Assembly (NCBI GenBank): GCA_964036045.1
Contig: OZ038378.1
Span: forward strand, 56,581,498-56,645,497
Direction: 5' to 3'
Source of the DNA: Eutreptiella sp. 'Long Island Sound 2002'
Taxonomy: Eukaryota > Euglenozoa > Euglenophyceae > Eutreptiales > Eutreptiaceae
Length of the DNA stretch: 64,000 nt
Shown here piece by piece: positions 52,569 to 59,324 of this stretch. The translations under genes and the position numbers were made by a program. Position 1 is the stretch's first letter. Each line of letters opens with the position of its first letter. The notes beneath the pieces are model-generated. The model saw nothing but the letters and a program-made list of their open reading frames with translations. It was not told the origin of the DNA and ran no database searches.

Positions 52569-53153
52569 ATCCCCACGCCCAATGAAGGTGAGGGGCCTTG
52601 TCCAATCCATGGTGTCCACTAGCGATGGGCGTGATTGGACGTACCGGGCCCATGAGGGTAGCGGCCAAGAGCGCCCACTCGCGGGGGGATCGGGGACGGA
52701 CACGGGTGGTCGTAGGTCAAGAGGGGTGACCAACTCCTTTCACGTGTCCCTGTACGTATCCGGAGTGGGGATGGGGGCGGGGGAACAGGAGGCCCGTTGC
52801 GGCCGTGTAGGCCGACCCTTGGCGGCTCATGTACTCCGACACGTGCCGGAAGCCGAGCTTGGGGACGTTCAAGTCCATGAGGAGGCCGATGAGGAACGGG
52901 GCCGGGAAGAGGTGGGAGGCATATTGCTTCACCGCCTCCACTTGCTTAGTACGAATAAGGGAGGGGTAGCCAACCTCCATGACCTCGGACCATCGGGCCC
53001 GGGCCAAAGGGGATGAGGCCACCCACTCACCAAGGAGTTGGGAGACCAAAGGGTCCCACAAACTCTTGGCCCCACTCAAACGCACGAGCGTCATGTTAAG
53101 CTCGGTAAGGGTGTCCCGAGAGAAAGGCATAACAAGGGCAATACAAGGGAACA
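52569..53153. mobile_element. 585-bp non-satellite insert splitting one monomer
   Basis: Satellite sequence runs intact to 52568 (ending CCCACAAG) and resumes at 53154 with TGGGCAAAGTGG. Joining the flanks recreates a perfect monomer palindrome CCCACAAG/TGGGC with nothing lost. The insert is single-copy in the window, has no G-run monomer features and carries a minus-strand coding fragment. I see no target-site duplication and no terminal inverted repeat (ends ATCCCCACGCC and GGGAACA), so a classical transposon is not demonstrated; capture during break repair at the palindrome would fit equally well. Confidence 0.7.
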
Positions 53154-53154
53154 T
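52717..53154 (-). pseudogene. Captured gene fragment, unknown family (145 aa)
   Basis: A minus-strand frame fills most of the insert. From the ATG at 53154 (itself made at the junction with satellite) it encodes 145 residues ending at a TGA at 52717. The composition looks genuinely coding: helical, mixed charged and aliphatic, with segments such as LVRLSGAKSLWDPLV, GEWVASSPLARARW and FLIGLLMDLNVPKLGFRHV. Third positions are mostly C or G. I do not recognise the family. After the stop, another minus frame (to about 52570) keeps Pro/Arg-rich coding-like composition, which could mean a frameshift or an exon boundary. It has no plausible native start or promoter, so I call it a fragment of a gene carried into the array. 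It could instead be part of an unrecognised transposon protein. Confidence 0.5.
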
Positions 53155-53506
53155 GGGCAAAGTGGCTACGTCACCCCTGCCGTCTCAGGGATCCCCACTG
53201 CTGCAGAGCGGGGGGGGGGGATCAGAAGTGGCCCACTTGTGGGCAAAGTGGCTACGTCACCCCTGCCGTCTCGGGGATCTCCACCGCTTCAGAGCGGGGG
53301 AAAAATCAGAAGTGGCCCACAAGTGGGCAAAGTGGCTACGTCACCCCTGCCGCCTCGGGGATTGCCACCGCTTCAGAGCGGGGGGAAAAATCAGAAGTGG
53401 CCCACAAGTGGGCAAAGTGGCTACGTCACCCCTGCCGTCTCGGGGATCCCCACCGCTTCAGAGCGGGGGGCAAAATCAGAAGTGGCCCACAAGTGGGCAA
53501 AGTGGC
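53154..53506 (+). repeat. Last satellite monomers and array edge
   Basis: About four more monomers of the same satellite follow the insert, in the same orientation and phase. The array stops abruptly inside a monomer at AAAGTGGC (53506), directly joined to a T run. The final monomers carry short G runs (5-10) and variants such as GATTGCCACCGCTTCAG that also occur near 27500, 29040, 34770 and 37770, so the edge is not strongly diverged from the interior. Confidence 0.93.
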
Positions 53507-53618
53507 TTTTTTCTACTAAGTTTTTTACTGAGTAAAAATTTTTTTTTTCTACTCAGTTCTTTAGTGAGTAAATTTTTTTTTTCTACTAGATTTTTTACTG
53601 AGTAAAATTTTTTTTTTC

Positions 53619-53639
53619 TACTCGGTTCTTTACCGAGTA
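53619..53639. other. Perfect hairpin TACTCGGT/ACCGAGTA
   Basis: An 8-bp perfect stem (53619-53626 with 53632-53639) closes a TCTTT loop. Relative to sister units the arm changed from CAG to CGG and the partner arm carries CCG, so pairing is complete. Confidence 0.75.
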
Positions 53640-53675
53640 AAAAAAAAATTGTTTTTGAGTAAAAAAAAATTTTTT

Positions 53676-53697
53676 TACTCAGTTTCGCAACTGAGTA
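53676..53697. other. Perfect hairpin TACTCAGTT/AACTGAGTA
   Basis: A 9-bp perfect stem (53676-53684 with 53689-53697) with the four-base loop TCGC, preceded by a T run and lying in the same AT-rich hairpin block. Confidence 0.75.
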
Positions 53698-53886
53698 GAA
53701 ACCCCACTTACTGAGTAACAAATTGTTTTTTTACTCAGTTTTGAAACGGACTAAAAAAATGTTTTTTAAAAAAGATTTTTACTCAGTTTTACCACGGACC
53801 CGGGGTCGACAGGCACTGCGCACTGCATTTTCTTTTTTTAATGTGGTGGGGTGGGCACTATGCAAGCATTTTTTGTTTCCATACAG

Positions 53887-54104
53887 AGGTCCCACGCTAT
53901 GTTGTAGGGCCATACAAGCAAATGATGCACCCCAAGGCCTTTGACATCGCCACGGAGAAGCGAACACACAAGCCTACAGGCCTAAAAAAGGCGTTCGGTT
54001 GGCTCAGGGACGAGGTACCAGATACACCGCACCACGGCTCAGTGATGTCCGTACACCAAAGCTCGCAACCATTGCGCCGCCACTGGTGTGAAGCAGCATG
54101 TTAG
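53887..54104 (+). CDS. Exon-like terminal coding segment, unknown protein (fragment)
   Basis: After a pyrimidine-rich stretch (TCTTTTTTT and TTTTTTGTTTCC) comes CATACAG, a good 3' splice-site candidate at 53881-53886. From 53887 an open frame of about 71 codons runs to a TAG at 54102-54104. The peptide has balanced, coding-like composition, with VPRYVVGPYKQMMHPKAF and GLKKAFGWLRDEVPDTP as its most gene-like segments. I do not recognise it. No upstream exon is evident, because DNA to the left is the AT-rich repeat block and then satellite, so it would be the orphaned last exon of a broken or distant gene. The frame extends upstream to 53841 without an ATG I would trust. Chance ORF remains possible. 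Confidence 0.35.
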
Positions 54105-55296
54105 CCACAGAGGTGGTGAGCGGTGCGCTGGAGGGGCATTATGATTGGTGTGGACAGCGTGGTGTAGCATTAGTAGCTAGTGATGGCCCTGCTGGTGCCA
54201 GTGACAGAGGGGTTTTGGGTGAATTCAAGTATGGTCAGATCAGATTCCGGTTGCGTGTGGGTGCCCAAATCTGTGACTGACTATGGCATTTGCTGGATGC
54301 ACACCCCAGCCCCAAGCAGTGTGCACCACGCTCCTTGCTAATGTTGTCGGAATGATATTGGGGGGACTCAACCAAAGGTGTGGTGCTGTGAGGATGGGGG
54401 AAGGGCACAGTACACAGCTAGCCAATCATGACAACTTGAAGATGTGATGGTTGGTGGACATATATGACAGCCTTCTTGTTTCTGCGGTCACAACCGCTTG
54501 AGCTGCAAGGGTGGCAGGGAGATGTAGCGCTGCAGTGGACAGATATGTGGAGAATTGCGTGCGGGGGTGGGTGCCTTGCAGTGTGGTGGATGCGGCGTGG
54601 TGGTCAATTGTGTGGGGTGTTTGCCCAACTAAGGAATGTGTCGCGCAACTGGGGCCCCTCTTGGTGACACCTCTCCTACTATTCTGTATCCACAATATAA
54701 AGTTAGTGTATGCTGTGTACATGTGTGTGTTCAGCCTACACCGAGAACCCCAGGTGGAACTGGCGGCCCTCTATGCGTGCGTTCCTTGAGGGGCGTGCGC
54801 GCCTGGGGGGGGGTGTCGTGCGTAGACAAGCGTTCCCGCTACCCAGCCCTGCTACTGCCTCATGGCTGGGCTTGTTCAGAGTGAAGTGTTTCTGATTTCT
54901 ATCCGCACAGCTGCTCTGCCTTGCAGGCTGGCCTGCCAACAAAACTTGAGGCCCATGCATGTTCATAGGCACGACGAAGACCGAGTGGTGATGCAGTCTG
55001 ATGCTTGCATATTCCGCAGTGCCAGTTTGCAGTTGCACGGGGAAGCAAGGACAGGGAAGGTGCAGCCCAGACATGGGGTCTCGAAATGATCGCTCCACAC
55101 ACAGCATGGCCAACAGCAAAATGAGCCGGGGAACCTGTCATGGTCCTACGCTGTCACCAAACACAGCGCTGGGGAAGTGGGGGGGGGCTGGAGTAGCCGG
55201 CTAACTAGTGCAAGGGTGCTGGGAGACGAAAAGATGTTTGGATACCGTATCATGGTGAGGTAGTGTGGCGAACAGTCTACACGGGAAGTTACCCAT
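54105..55296. other. Unassigned single-copy DNA
   Basis: About 1.2 kb of mixed composition with no convincing gene. Reading frames of 60-127 codons exist on both strands but overlap each other, mostly lack ATG starts, and show no family I recognise. No tandem repeat, RNA gene or clear transposon end is seen, apart from a poly-G stretch near 54807-54815. Confidence 0.6.
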
Positions 55297-55638
55297 GGCT
55301 GTCCTTAAGGGAAAAAGGGGGGGGGGTTCGTAACGCGAACAGAAACGAACCTTCACAGGGATGCTCTCTGTTTCATGGTCGAGACATGGACAAAACACAA
55401 GACCACAGAAGCATTATTGAATAATGTTTGGCAGTTGGTGGCAGTTGATGGTTGGAGGCAGTGGGCGGTGGGCGTGGGCGGTGGGCGGTTGGCAGTTGGT
55501 AGCGGTTGGCGGTGGTTGGCAGCTGGCGGTTGGTGGCGGTTACCGTCTGGCGGTTGGCGGTCGGTGGTGGTTGGTGGTAGTCCCTAGGGGCTGTCCTTAA
55601 GGGCTGTCCTTAACAAAAAAAAGTTCTTAAGGACAGCC
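55297..55638. mobile_element. 342-bp MITE-like element with 13-bp terminal inverted repeats
   Basis: The left end GGCTGTCCTTAAG (55297-55309) is matched by its exact reverse complement CTTAAGGACAGCC (55626-55638). Two further direct copies of GGCTGTCCTTAA lie near the right end (55589-55600 and 55602-55613), and the last one pairs with the right terminus as a 14-bp hairpin across an A run. The interior is a simple repeat, so the element is non-coding. No target-site duplication is evident (flanks TTACCCAT and CTGACGTA). It may be a non-autonomous DNA transposon or only an inverted-repeat cluster. Confidence 0.45.
55430..55580 (+). repeat. GGTTGGCGGT-type simple repeat
   Basis: About 150 bp of irregular repeats built from GGCAGTTGGTG, GGCGGTGGGC and GGCGGTTGGC words. 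It is strongly G over C on the plus strand, with G pairs spaced so that a two-tetrad quadruplex is possible. It lies inside the inverted-repeat-bounded element. The Trp/Gly-rich translation is a by-product. Confidence 0.8.
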
Positions 55639-55729
55639 CTGACGTAGCCTCCTTCTTTAATGTGGCCTTTTCACTACAAGCTGAAGATCCGCTCATCATC
55701 AATCAACCACTGCCTCTCAATTCACCAAC

Positions 55730-55960
55730 ATGGGCAAAAAATCAGGTCCAACCGAGAGATTTTGTTTGAAACTTGGGGATGTGCTCAATTTTGTGGGTTT
55801 CAAAAGGCACGGCACTTAGGGCCGGGTCATGCAGGGCAACGTTAAAATCTGGTACCCATGCATTGAGGAGGGCACATCGGCAGTGCCTCCCCCCAAATGT
55901 ACCCATGCAGTACAGAGGGCAATATACTGTGTCTCTCCATGGACAAAGCACAGCCACCCT
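55730..55960 (+). pseudogene. Short plus-strand reading frame broken by one TAG
   Basis: An ATG in strong context (CACCAACATGGGC, 55730) opens 29 codons beginning MGKKSGPTERFCLKLGDVLN, then a TAG at 55817-55819. The same frame continues without shift (GRVMQGNVKIWYPCIEEGTS) for another 46 or so codons, until it enters the region antisense to the long minus-strand gene. Continuity across the stop suggests a single nonsense mutation in a once-longer gene, or a stop removed by splicing. I do not recognise the product. The frame is convergent with the minus-strand gene and meets its 3' end at 55961. Confidence 0.4.
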
Positions 55961-58273
55961 CTAAACCAAAGCACGGCACACCAGCAGCTGCGACAATGTC
56001 AACCACATCGCGGCTCGCATCCCCTGGACCTGCATCTTCTCCTTCGAGACTTGATTGCTCCTTGCGTTGGCTCGGCGCTGCTCACGCCACTCAAACTCCG
56101 CCTGGATCTCCTCCTGCCTCCTGAGCTCCCGCTCCAGCGCAATCCTCTGGTGCGCCTCCGCGCCACTCAGCGCCCCGCAACCGGGCAGGCACGACATGGG
56201 GCTGCCGGGCTGGGGCCTGGCCGGCGTCTCTGGCTCCGGCTCCAGCAGGTCAAACTGCAGCCCCATCTGAAGCATGATGGAGTCCGGCTTCTGCAGTCGC
56301 TCCCCTTCCCTGAACAGCGTGACAAACCCGCAGTCGCTCTCAGGCTCTCGGTGGGGCGAGACACCTCGCTGAGGCGCCCCGCTGAGGCGCCGGAACTCCT
56401 GTGGGGCCCGGGAGGGGGAGGGAGGCTGTCTGCCGCCCTTCCGTCGGGGGCTTGACGCTGGGCTCAGAGTGGCACCCTTTGTCTGGAGGTCCCCGGGCTC
56501 CCGTCTGGCCTCCCCTGTAGGATCCGGTGGCTTTCCGGCGTCGCCAGCATCTGCCCCGTGCACCGCCTCGTCAGAAGACGCCCCTTCGCCTTCGTCACCG
56601 CTGCCCTCCGTGTCCGCCGACAGACATCGCTCAAGGCTCAGCTTTCGGGCGCCGGGCTTCGCGCCCGCCTTGCCGGGTGCTTCGGCTGCGTCCGGCACTT
56701 TGTCGTCCGCGTCATCCCCCGCAGCCTTGGCCTCCGTGCCGTCAGCGGCGGCGTCCTCCTGGTCCCGAGCCATGTTGGCTGCCTCCAAAATGGCGGTGGC
56801 CGGGTCGCATTTCCGAGGGCGACAGCTGTTTCTGGAACCACGAGCCTTCCGCAGCTTCGCCATCTCCTTGTCAGCCAGGGCCTTGAGGCGCGAGATCTCC
56901 GCATCAGCTAGGCTCAGGGAATTGGCACTGAGGTTCCGATCCAGCTTCTTCGGCTTCAGGCCGGTATCTGCTGGCGGGTTCTCGGGTTCGTTGGCCGGCC
57001 TCTTCTGCTTCGAGTCCGCGTGTGCGTCGAGCTTGTTGGATCTCGTCTGCTTCAAGTCCGCGTGCAGGTTCCCGGGGTCGTTGGCCAACTTCTTCGGCTT
57101 CAATTCCGAGTCCGCGTGCGGGTTTTCTAGCGATCGGCTCCTGCGTTTCCCGACGCTCCTCTTGGTCCGCACCAGGGCCACCCCATTGCCACTGGCGGTG
57201 TCCCCCGGGCTCTGGAGGAGGTCTGGATCGGAACATTTATGGGTGGGTTGTGGGCACCTTGCGCTATTGGGGGCCCCCTCACATGTTGACTTGCGTCCCT
57301 TGATTGGCGTGCCACTCCGATTCTGGCTCAGGTGGTGCTGCAGGTGGGCGTTGCTGGTTGCAGCTTTCGGGGTGCTGGGGCGGCCCTCTGGGGAGGCGTT
57401 CTGGCTGTGGTCTTGGTGCCAGGGGGTGGGCTCTGAGATGGGTCGACGTTCCCCGGCGGGTTGGTGGCTCGCCGCAGTGTTCGGGGCCCCCTCACATGTC
57501 GACTTGCGTCCCTTGATCGGCGTACCTCCCCGGTTCTGATTCGGGTGGTACTGTGGGTGGGTGTTGCTGGTTGCAGCTTTCGGGGTGCTGGGGCGGCCCT
57601 CATTCTTGTTCTGGTCTTGGTGCCACAGGGTGGGCGCTGAGGTGGGTCGGAGTCCAACACCAGATTTGGCTGTCAGAATGCCGAGGATGCCACTGCTTCT
57701 TGTTTTGTTGATGCCGGCGGAATCCGGTCTCAATGGGCTGTCAACCGGGGTCCTGGGCATAGGGGTGTTGGGCTCATGCAACCGGTGTGGCGAGCACGAT
57801 TTCGTGCCCTTATTCTTGGGGTCGCAATTGGAATCTGTGCTTTTTGATGGGGACTTCGATCTACGCTTTGATTCGGCCTCTCCGTGATCACTTTGCGAAT
57901 TTCGTTGCTTCCACACATGGGTGAAACATGGATCCACGTTGAGTACGTGCAGGGGAGGATTGATTGAAACGCGTCTCTCACACCCAATTGGCTGTCCACC
58001 GAGGTGCATCTTGGGATTCACTGCTTGGTATGTGCCCACCAACCGGCTGGGCGATGCGGGCGCCGTGGTCGACCTTTCAATGTCGCTCTCGTCCGGCGCA
58101 CAGTTTGAGCCAAAGCTGTCATTGTTGATCGCAGTATCAAGCACGTTGGTAATTGCGGAGCCCAGGCCAAACTTGGATCTCGTCATGCCCGGCTTGCGGT
58201 GGTGTTTTGGGCCGGTTGAGGATTCGCTCTCTAACAAAAAAGGGATGACACGATCCGCTTGCATGTTCGGCAT
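55961..58273 (-). CDS. Large disordered, internally repeated protein of unknown family (~770 aa)
   Basis: The longest credible gene in the window. The frame is open from a TGA at 58388-58390 to the TAG at 55961. The first ATG is at 58273 (SMPNMQ context), giving 770 residues; an earlier TTG at 58366 is unlikely in a eukaryote, but a spliced 5' exon could join at 58354. Layout: residues 1-130 mixed composition with hydrophobic patches; about 130-360 Ser/Pro/Lys-rich, with a 71-residue unit present twice (GRPSTPKAATSN and TPIKGRKSTCEGAPN in both); about 360-450 basic cluster TKRSVGKRRSRSLE and three or four LKPKKLAN-type repeats; about 450-480 a short helical segment (ADAEISRLKALADKEMAKLR); about 490-620 Ala/Asp/Glu-rich; then Arg/Pro/Ser-rich; about 660-695 a more ordered stretch (CGFVTLFREGERLQKPDS); about 715-755 a charged helix likely to be a coiled coil. 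The tail is hydrophobic (MWLTLSQLLVCRALV) and may be read-through beyond a true splice site. Function unknown; scaffold- or cytoskeleton-like by composition only. Confidence 0.62.
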   Translation of the reverse strand: MPNMQADRVIPFLLESESSTGPKHHRKPGMTRSKFGLGSAITNVLDTAINNDSFGSNCAPDESDIERSTTAPASPSRLVGTYQAVNPKMHLGGQPIGCERRVSINPPLHVLNVDPCFTHVWKQRNSQSDHGEAESKRRSKSPSKSTDSNCDPKNKGTKSCSPHRLHEPNTPMPRTPVDSPLRPDSAGINKTRSSGILGILTAKSGVGLRPTSAPTLWHQDQNKNEGRPSTPKAATSNTHPQYHPNQNRGGTPIKGRKSTCEGAPNTAASHQPAGERRPISEPTPWHQDHSQNASPEGRPSTPKAATSNAHLQHHLSQNRSGTPIKGRKSTCEGAPNSARCPQPTHKCSDPDLLQSPGDTASGNGVALVRTKRSVGKRRSRSLENPHADSELKPKKLANDPGNLHADLKQTRSNKLDAHADSKQKRPANEPENPPADTGLKPKKLDRNLSANSLSLADAEISRLKALADKEMAKLRKARGSRNSCRPRKCDPATAILEAANMARDQEDAAADGTEAKAAGDDADDKVPDAAEAPGKAGAKPGARKLSLERCLSADTEGSGDEGEGASSDEAVHGADAGDAGKPPDPTGEARREPGDLQTKGATLSPASSPRRKGGRQPPSPSRAPQEFRRLSGAPQRGVSPHREPESDCGFVTLFREGERLQKPDSIMLQMGLQFDLLEPEPETPARPQPGSPMSCLPGCGALSGAEAHQRIALERELRRQEEIQAEFEWREQRRANARSNQVSKEKMQVQGMRAAMWLTLSQLLVCRALV
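57260..57690 (-). repeat. In-frame 213-bp tandem duplication in the coding region
   Basis: Two copies of a coding block align at exactly 213 bp (71 codons): CACATG starts at 57280 and 57493, and CGGCCCTC at 57381 and 57594. The similarity extends towards the N-terminal side through WHQD (near 57420 and 57625) with one 9-bp difference. Frame is kept and many differences are substitutions that retain similar residues, which supports the minus strand as the coding strand. Confidence 0.85.
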
Positions 58274-58353
58274 GGACACTTGCCTCACTTTGTCTCGCGC
58301 AAGATGGAACCAATAGCTAGTGAGACGGCGGCGCGGACCATGCGATATTAAAA

Positions 58354-58375
58354 CCTGTGCCGGCAAAAAAGACGA
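58354..58375 (-). promoter_or_regulatory. Candidate 3' splice site upstream of the long gene
   Basis: Read on the minus strand, CGTCTTTTTTGCCGGCACAG ends at 58355 and is followed by GTTTTAATATCG, a pyrimidine tract plus CAG fitting a eukaryotic acceptor. The exon would start at 58354 in phase 0 with the long frame and add 27 codons upstream of the first ATG. No matching donor can be identified by eye. Confidence 0.35.
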
Positions 58376-58390
58376 GTCAAATGGATCTCA

Positions 58391-58672
58391 CGGTTCCAAG
58401 TGCAAGTCTCGGTCCCGGTCATCCCCCTTTCATCGCCCACTTTCATCCCTCACTTCTGTGAGTTCGTAGCAAGGGCAAGCCGGAGCCGGGGCATAATTGC
58501 CCCATTGGTGGTGGTTTAATGGTGCGAGGGGCAAGAACATGGAAGGCGGGCTACAATTGTGGGTCCCAAAGAAAAAATTCTTGTCACAAGCTCCAAACTC
58601 GGAGGGGGGAATAGGGTATGTACCCACCCACGAAATATGTTGAAGCAACGTTTAGGGATAAAGACATGCATT
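58391..58672. other. Interval upstream of the long gene, no gene recognised
   Basis: A minus-strand frame to 58430 (Pro/His/Cys-containing, about 65 codons from an in-frame ATG at 58639) is open but unrecognised. It ends before the long gene. It could be a 5' exon or chance. No TATA-type promoter stands out. Confidence 0.4.
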
Positions 58673-58723
58673 GGTCAACCAGTTTCAGATTGGCGTATTG
58701 CACTGTCTTGGGGGGTGGGTCAA

Positions 58724-58752
58724 GTCACGGTCCGTCACGGTCCGTCACGGTC
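58724..58752 (+). repeat. Three tandem GTCACGGTCC decamers
   Basis: GTCACGGTCC is repeated at 58724, 58734 and 58744, the last ending in a GTCACGGTCGTGACC dyad. The same TCACGGT core recurs farther right (59258, 59735, 60343). Confidence 0.8.
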
Positions 58753-58858
58753 GTGACCTCCGCAGGACTATTTGGCAAAAACCCCCTTTTGGGGGTTCTA
58801 TGTAAGTGTACTATGGGTTGTGACCCCTCTACGGACATATTTTCTTGTGCTCTTTGAC

Positions 58859-59149
58859 ATGACTTATGGTCCTTGGGAACACACACCCCAGGATTTGGCA
58901 CCTGTGACTATCGATATTAATGATTTGGATGAACCACTCGCTAGCTGCAGCTCTAGCTCCAGCTCCAGCTCTAGCTCTAGCTCAGCCCTGGGAACAACTT
59001 CTGGAGCAAAGGCAGGTAGAAACCAGGAAGAAGAAGAGCATGACTCATGTGATGAGTTTGACAACCCGGATTGGTTGCATCAATATACTATGGCCCAAAG
59101 CCGCAATACTCGTAGCAATGCTTCTATTTTGTTGCCGCACATGCAATAA
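58859..59149 (+). CDS. Acidic, poly-Ser C-terminal coding fragment (96 aa)
   Basis: The frame runs from an ATG at 58859 to TAA at 59147-59149 and is also open upstream to 58772. The peptide begins MTYGPWEHTPQDLAPVTIDI, continues with INDLDEPLAS and a run of about 13 serines from the AGCTCY repeat. It then has an acidic stretch (EEEEHDSCDEFDNPDWLHQY) and ends in a short Arg/Asn/Ser-rich tail. Composition is typical of a protein C-terminus, and acidic tails like this occur after the dimerisation region of hAT-type transposases. That link is a guess from style, not from a motif. It lies inside the direct-repeat-bracketed segment, so it is best seen as the remnant 3' end of a larger gene. Confidence 0.4.
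   Translation: MTYGPWEHTPQDLAPVTIDINDLDEPLASCSSSSSSSSSSSSALGTTSGAKAGRNQEEEEHDSCDEFDNPDWLHQYTMAQSRNTRSNASILLPHMQ
58941..58985 (+). repeat. AGCTCY hexanucleotide microsatellite
   Basis: Seven or so AGCTCC/AGCTCT hexamers in a row, encoding alternating serine codons in the plus-strand frame. Palindromic AGCT cores repeat every 6 bp. Confidence 0.85.
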
Positions 59150-59324
59150 GTCAAAACAAGCTATCAACACAAGAATCACAGTTGCAGTTCCTTGCTCATA
59201 TGCCCTGTTACATGCCCCATGGCCCTCACGGAAACCACGATCTTTTTCGGCTGGTCGGTCACGGTGAATTGCCCACCCCCTTGTATGGGTCAACCATTTT
59301 CAGATTGGCGTATTGCACTGTCTT

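Larger units (their letters stand above)
53507..53790. repeat. AT-rich ~35-bp hairpin repeat block
   Basis: Beginning at the satellite edge, units of the form CTACTCAGTTCTTTAGTGAGTAAA followed by a T run repeat about every 35 bp, with four clear copies to about 53640. Degenerate ones follow at 53650-53790. Each unit centres on a dyad of ACTCAGT-type arm, short loop and ACTGAGT-type arm. Two copies form perfect stems. No reading frame is convincing here; the Phe/Lys/Ser-rich frames are products of the A and T runs. Confidence 0.8.
58673..59324. mobile_element. Segment bracketed by 37-bp direct repeats and imperfect inverted ends
   Basis: GGTCAACCAG/TTTTCAGATTGG continues as a 37-bp direct repeat at 58673-58709 and 59288-59324 with one mismatch. 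Just inside, GGGGGGTGGGTCAAGTCACGG (from 58710) resembles the reverse complement of GGTCACGGTGAATTGCCCACCCCC (59257-59280), though imperfectly. Between them lies an acidic, poly-Ser coding fragment. The structure could be a decayed DNA transposon keeping the 3' end of its protein gene, or a local segmental duplication. No recognisable transposase catalytic motif is present. Confidence 0.4.

Noticed and set aside
53476-53944. Phe/Lys/Ser-rich frames in the AT-rich block
   Set aside because: Products of T and A homopolymers and the 35-bp repeat.
54098-55204. Several overlapping 60-127-codon frames on both strands
   Set aside because: Mutually overlapping, mostly without ATG, and with no recognisable motif.
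55829-56455. Plus-strand 208-codon frame
   Set aside because: Only its first ~44 codons look coding (included in the broken frame at 55730). The rest is antisense to the 3' end of the minus-strand gene.
56469-57539. Plus-strand 356-codon frame opposite the long gene
   Set aside because: It is antisense to the minus-strand gene, starts at an internal ATG in the GC-rich region, and its Phe/Arg/Ser-rich content is the expected shadow of Ala/Glu/Asp/Lys codons.
58772-58858. N-terminal extension of the acidic fragment with a hydrophobic segment (VSVLWVVTPL) as a membrane anchor
   Set aside because: The start would be TTG, and the extension lies over repeat-like DNA; it is more likely intron or inverted-end sequence.
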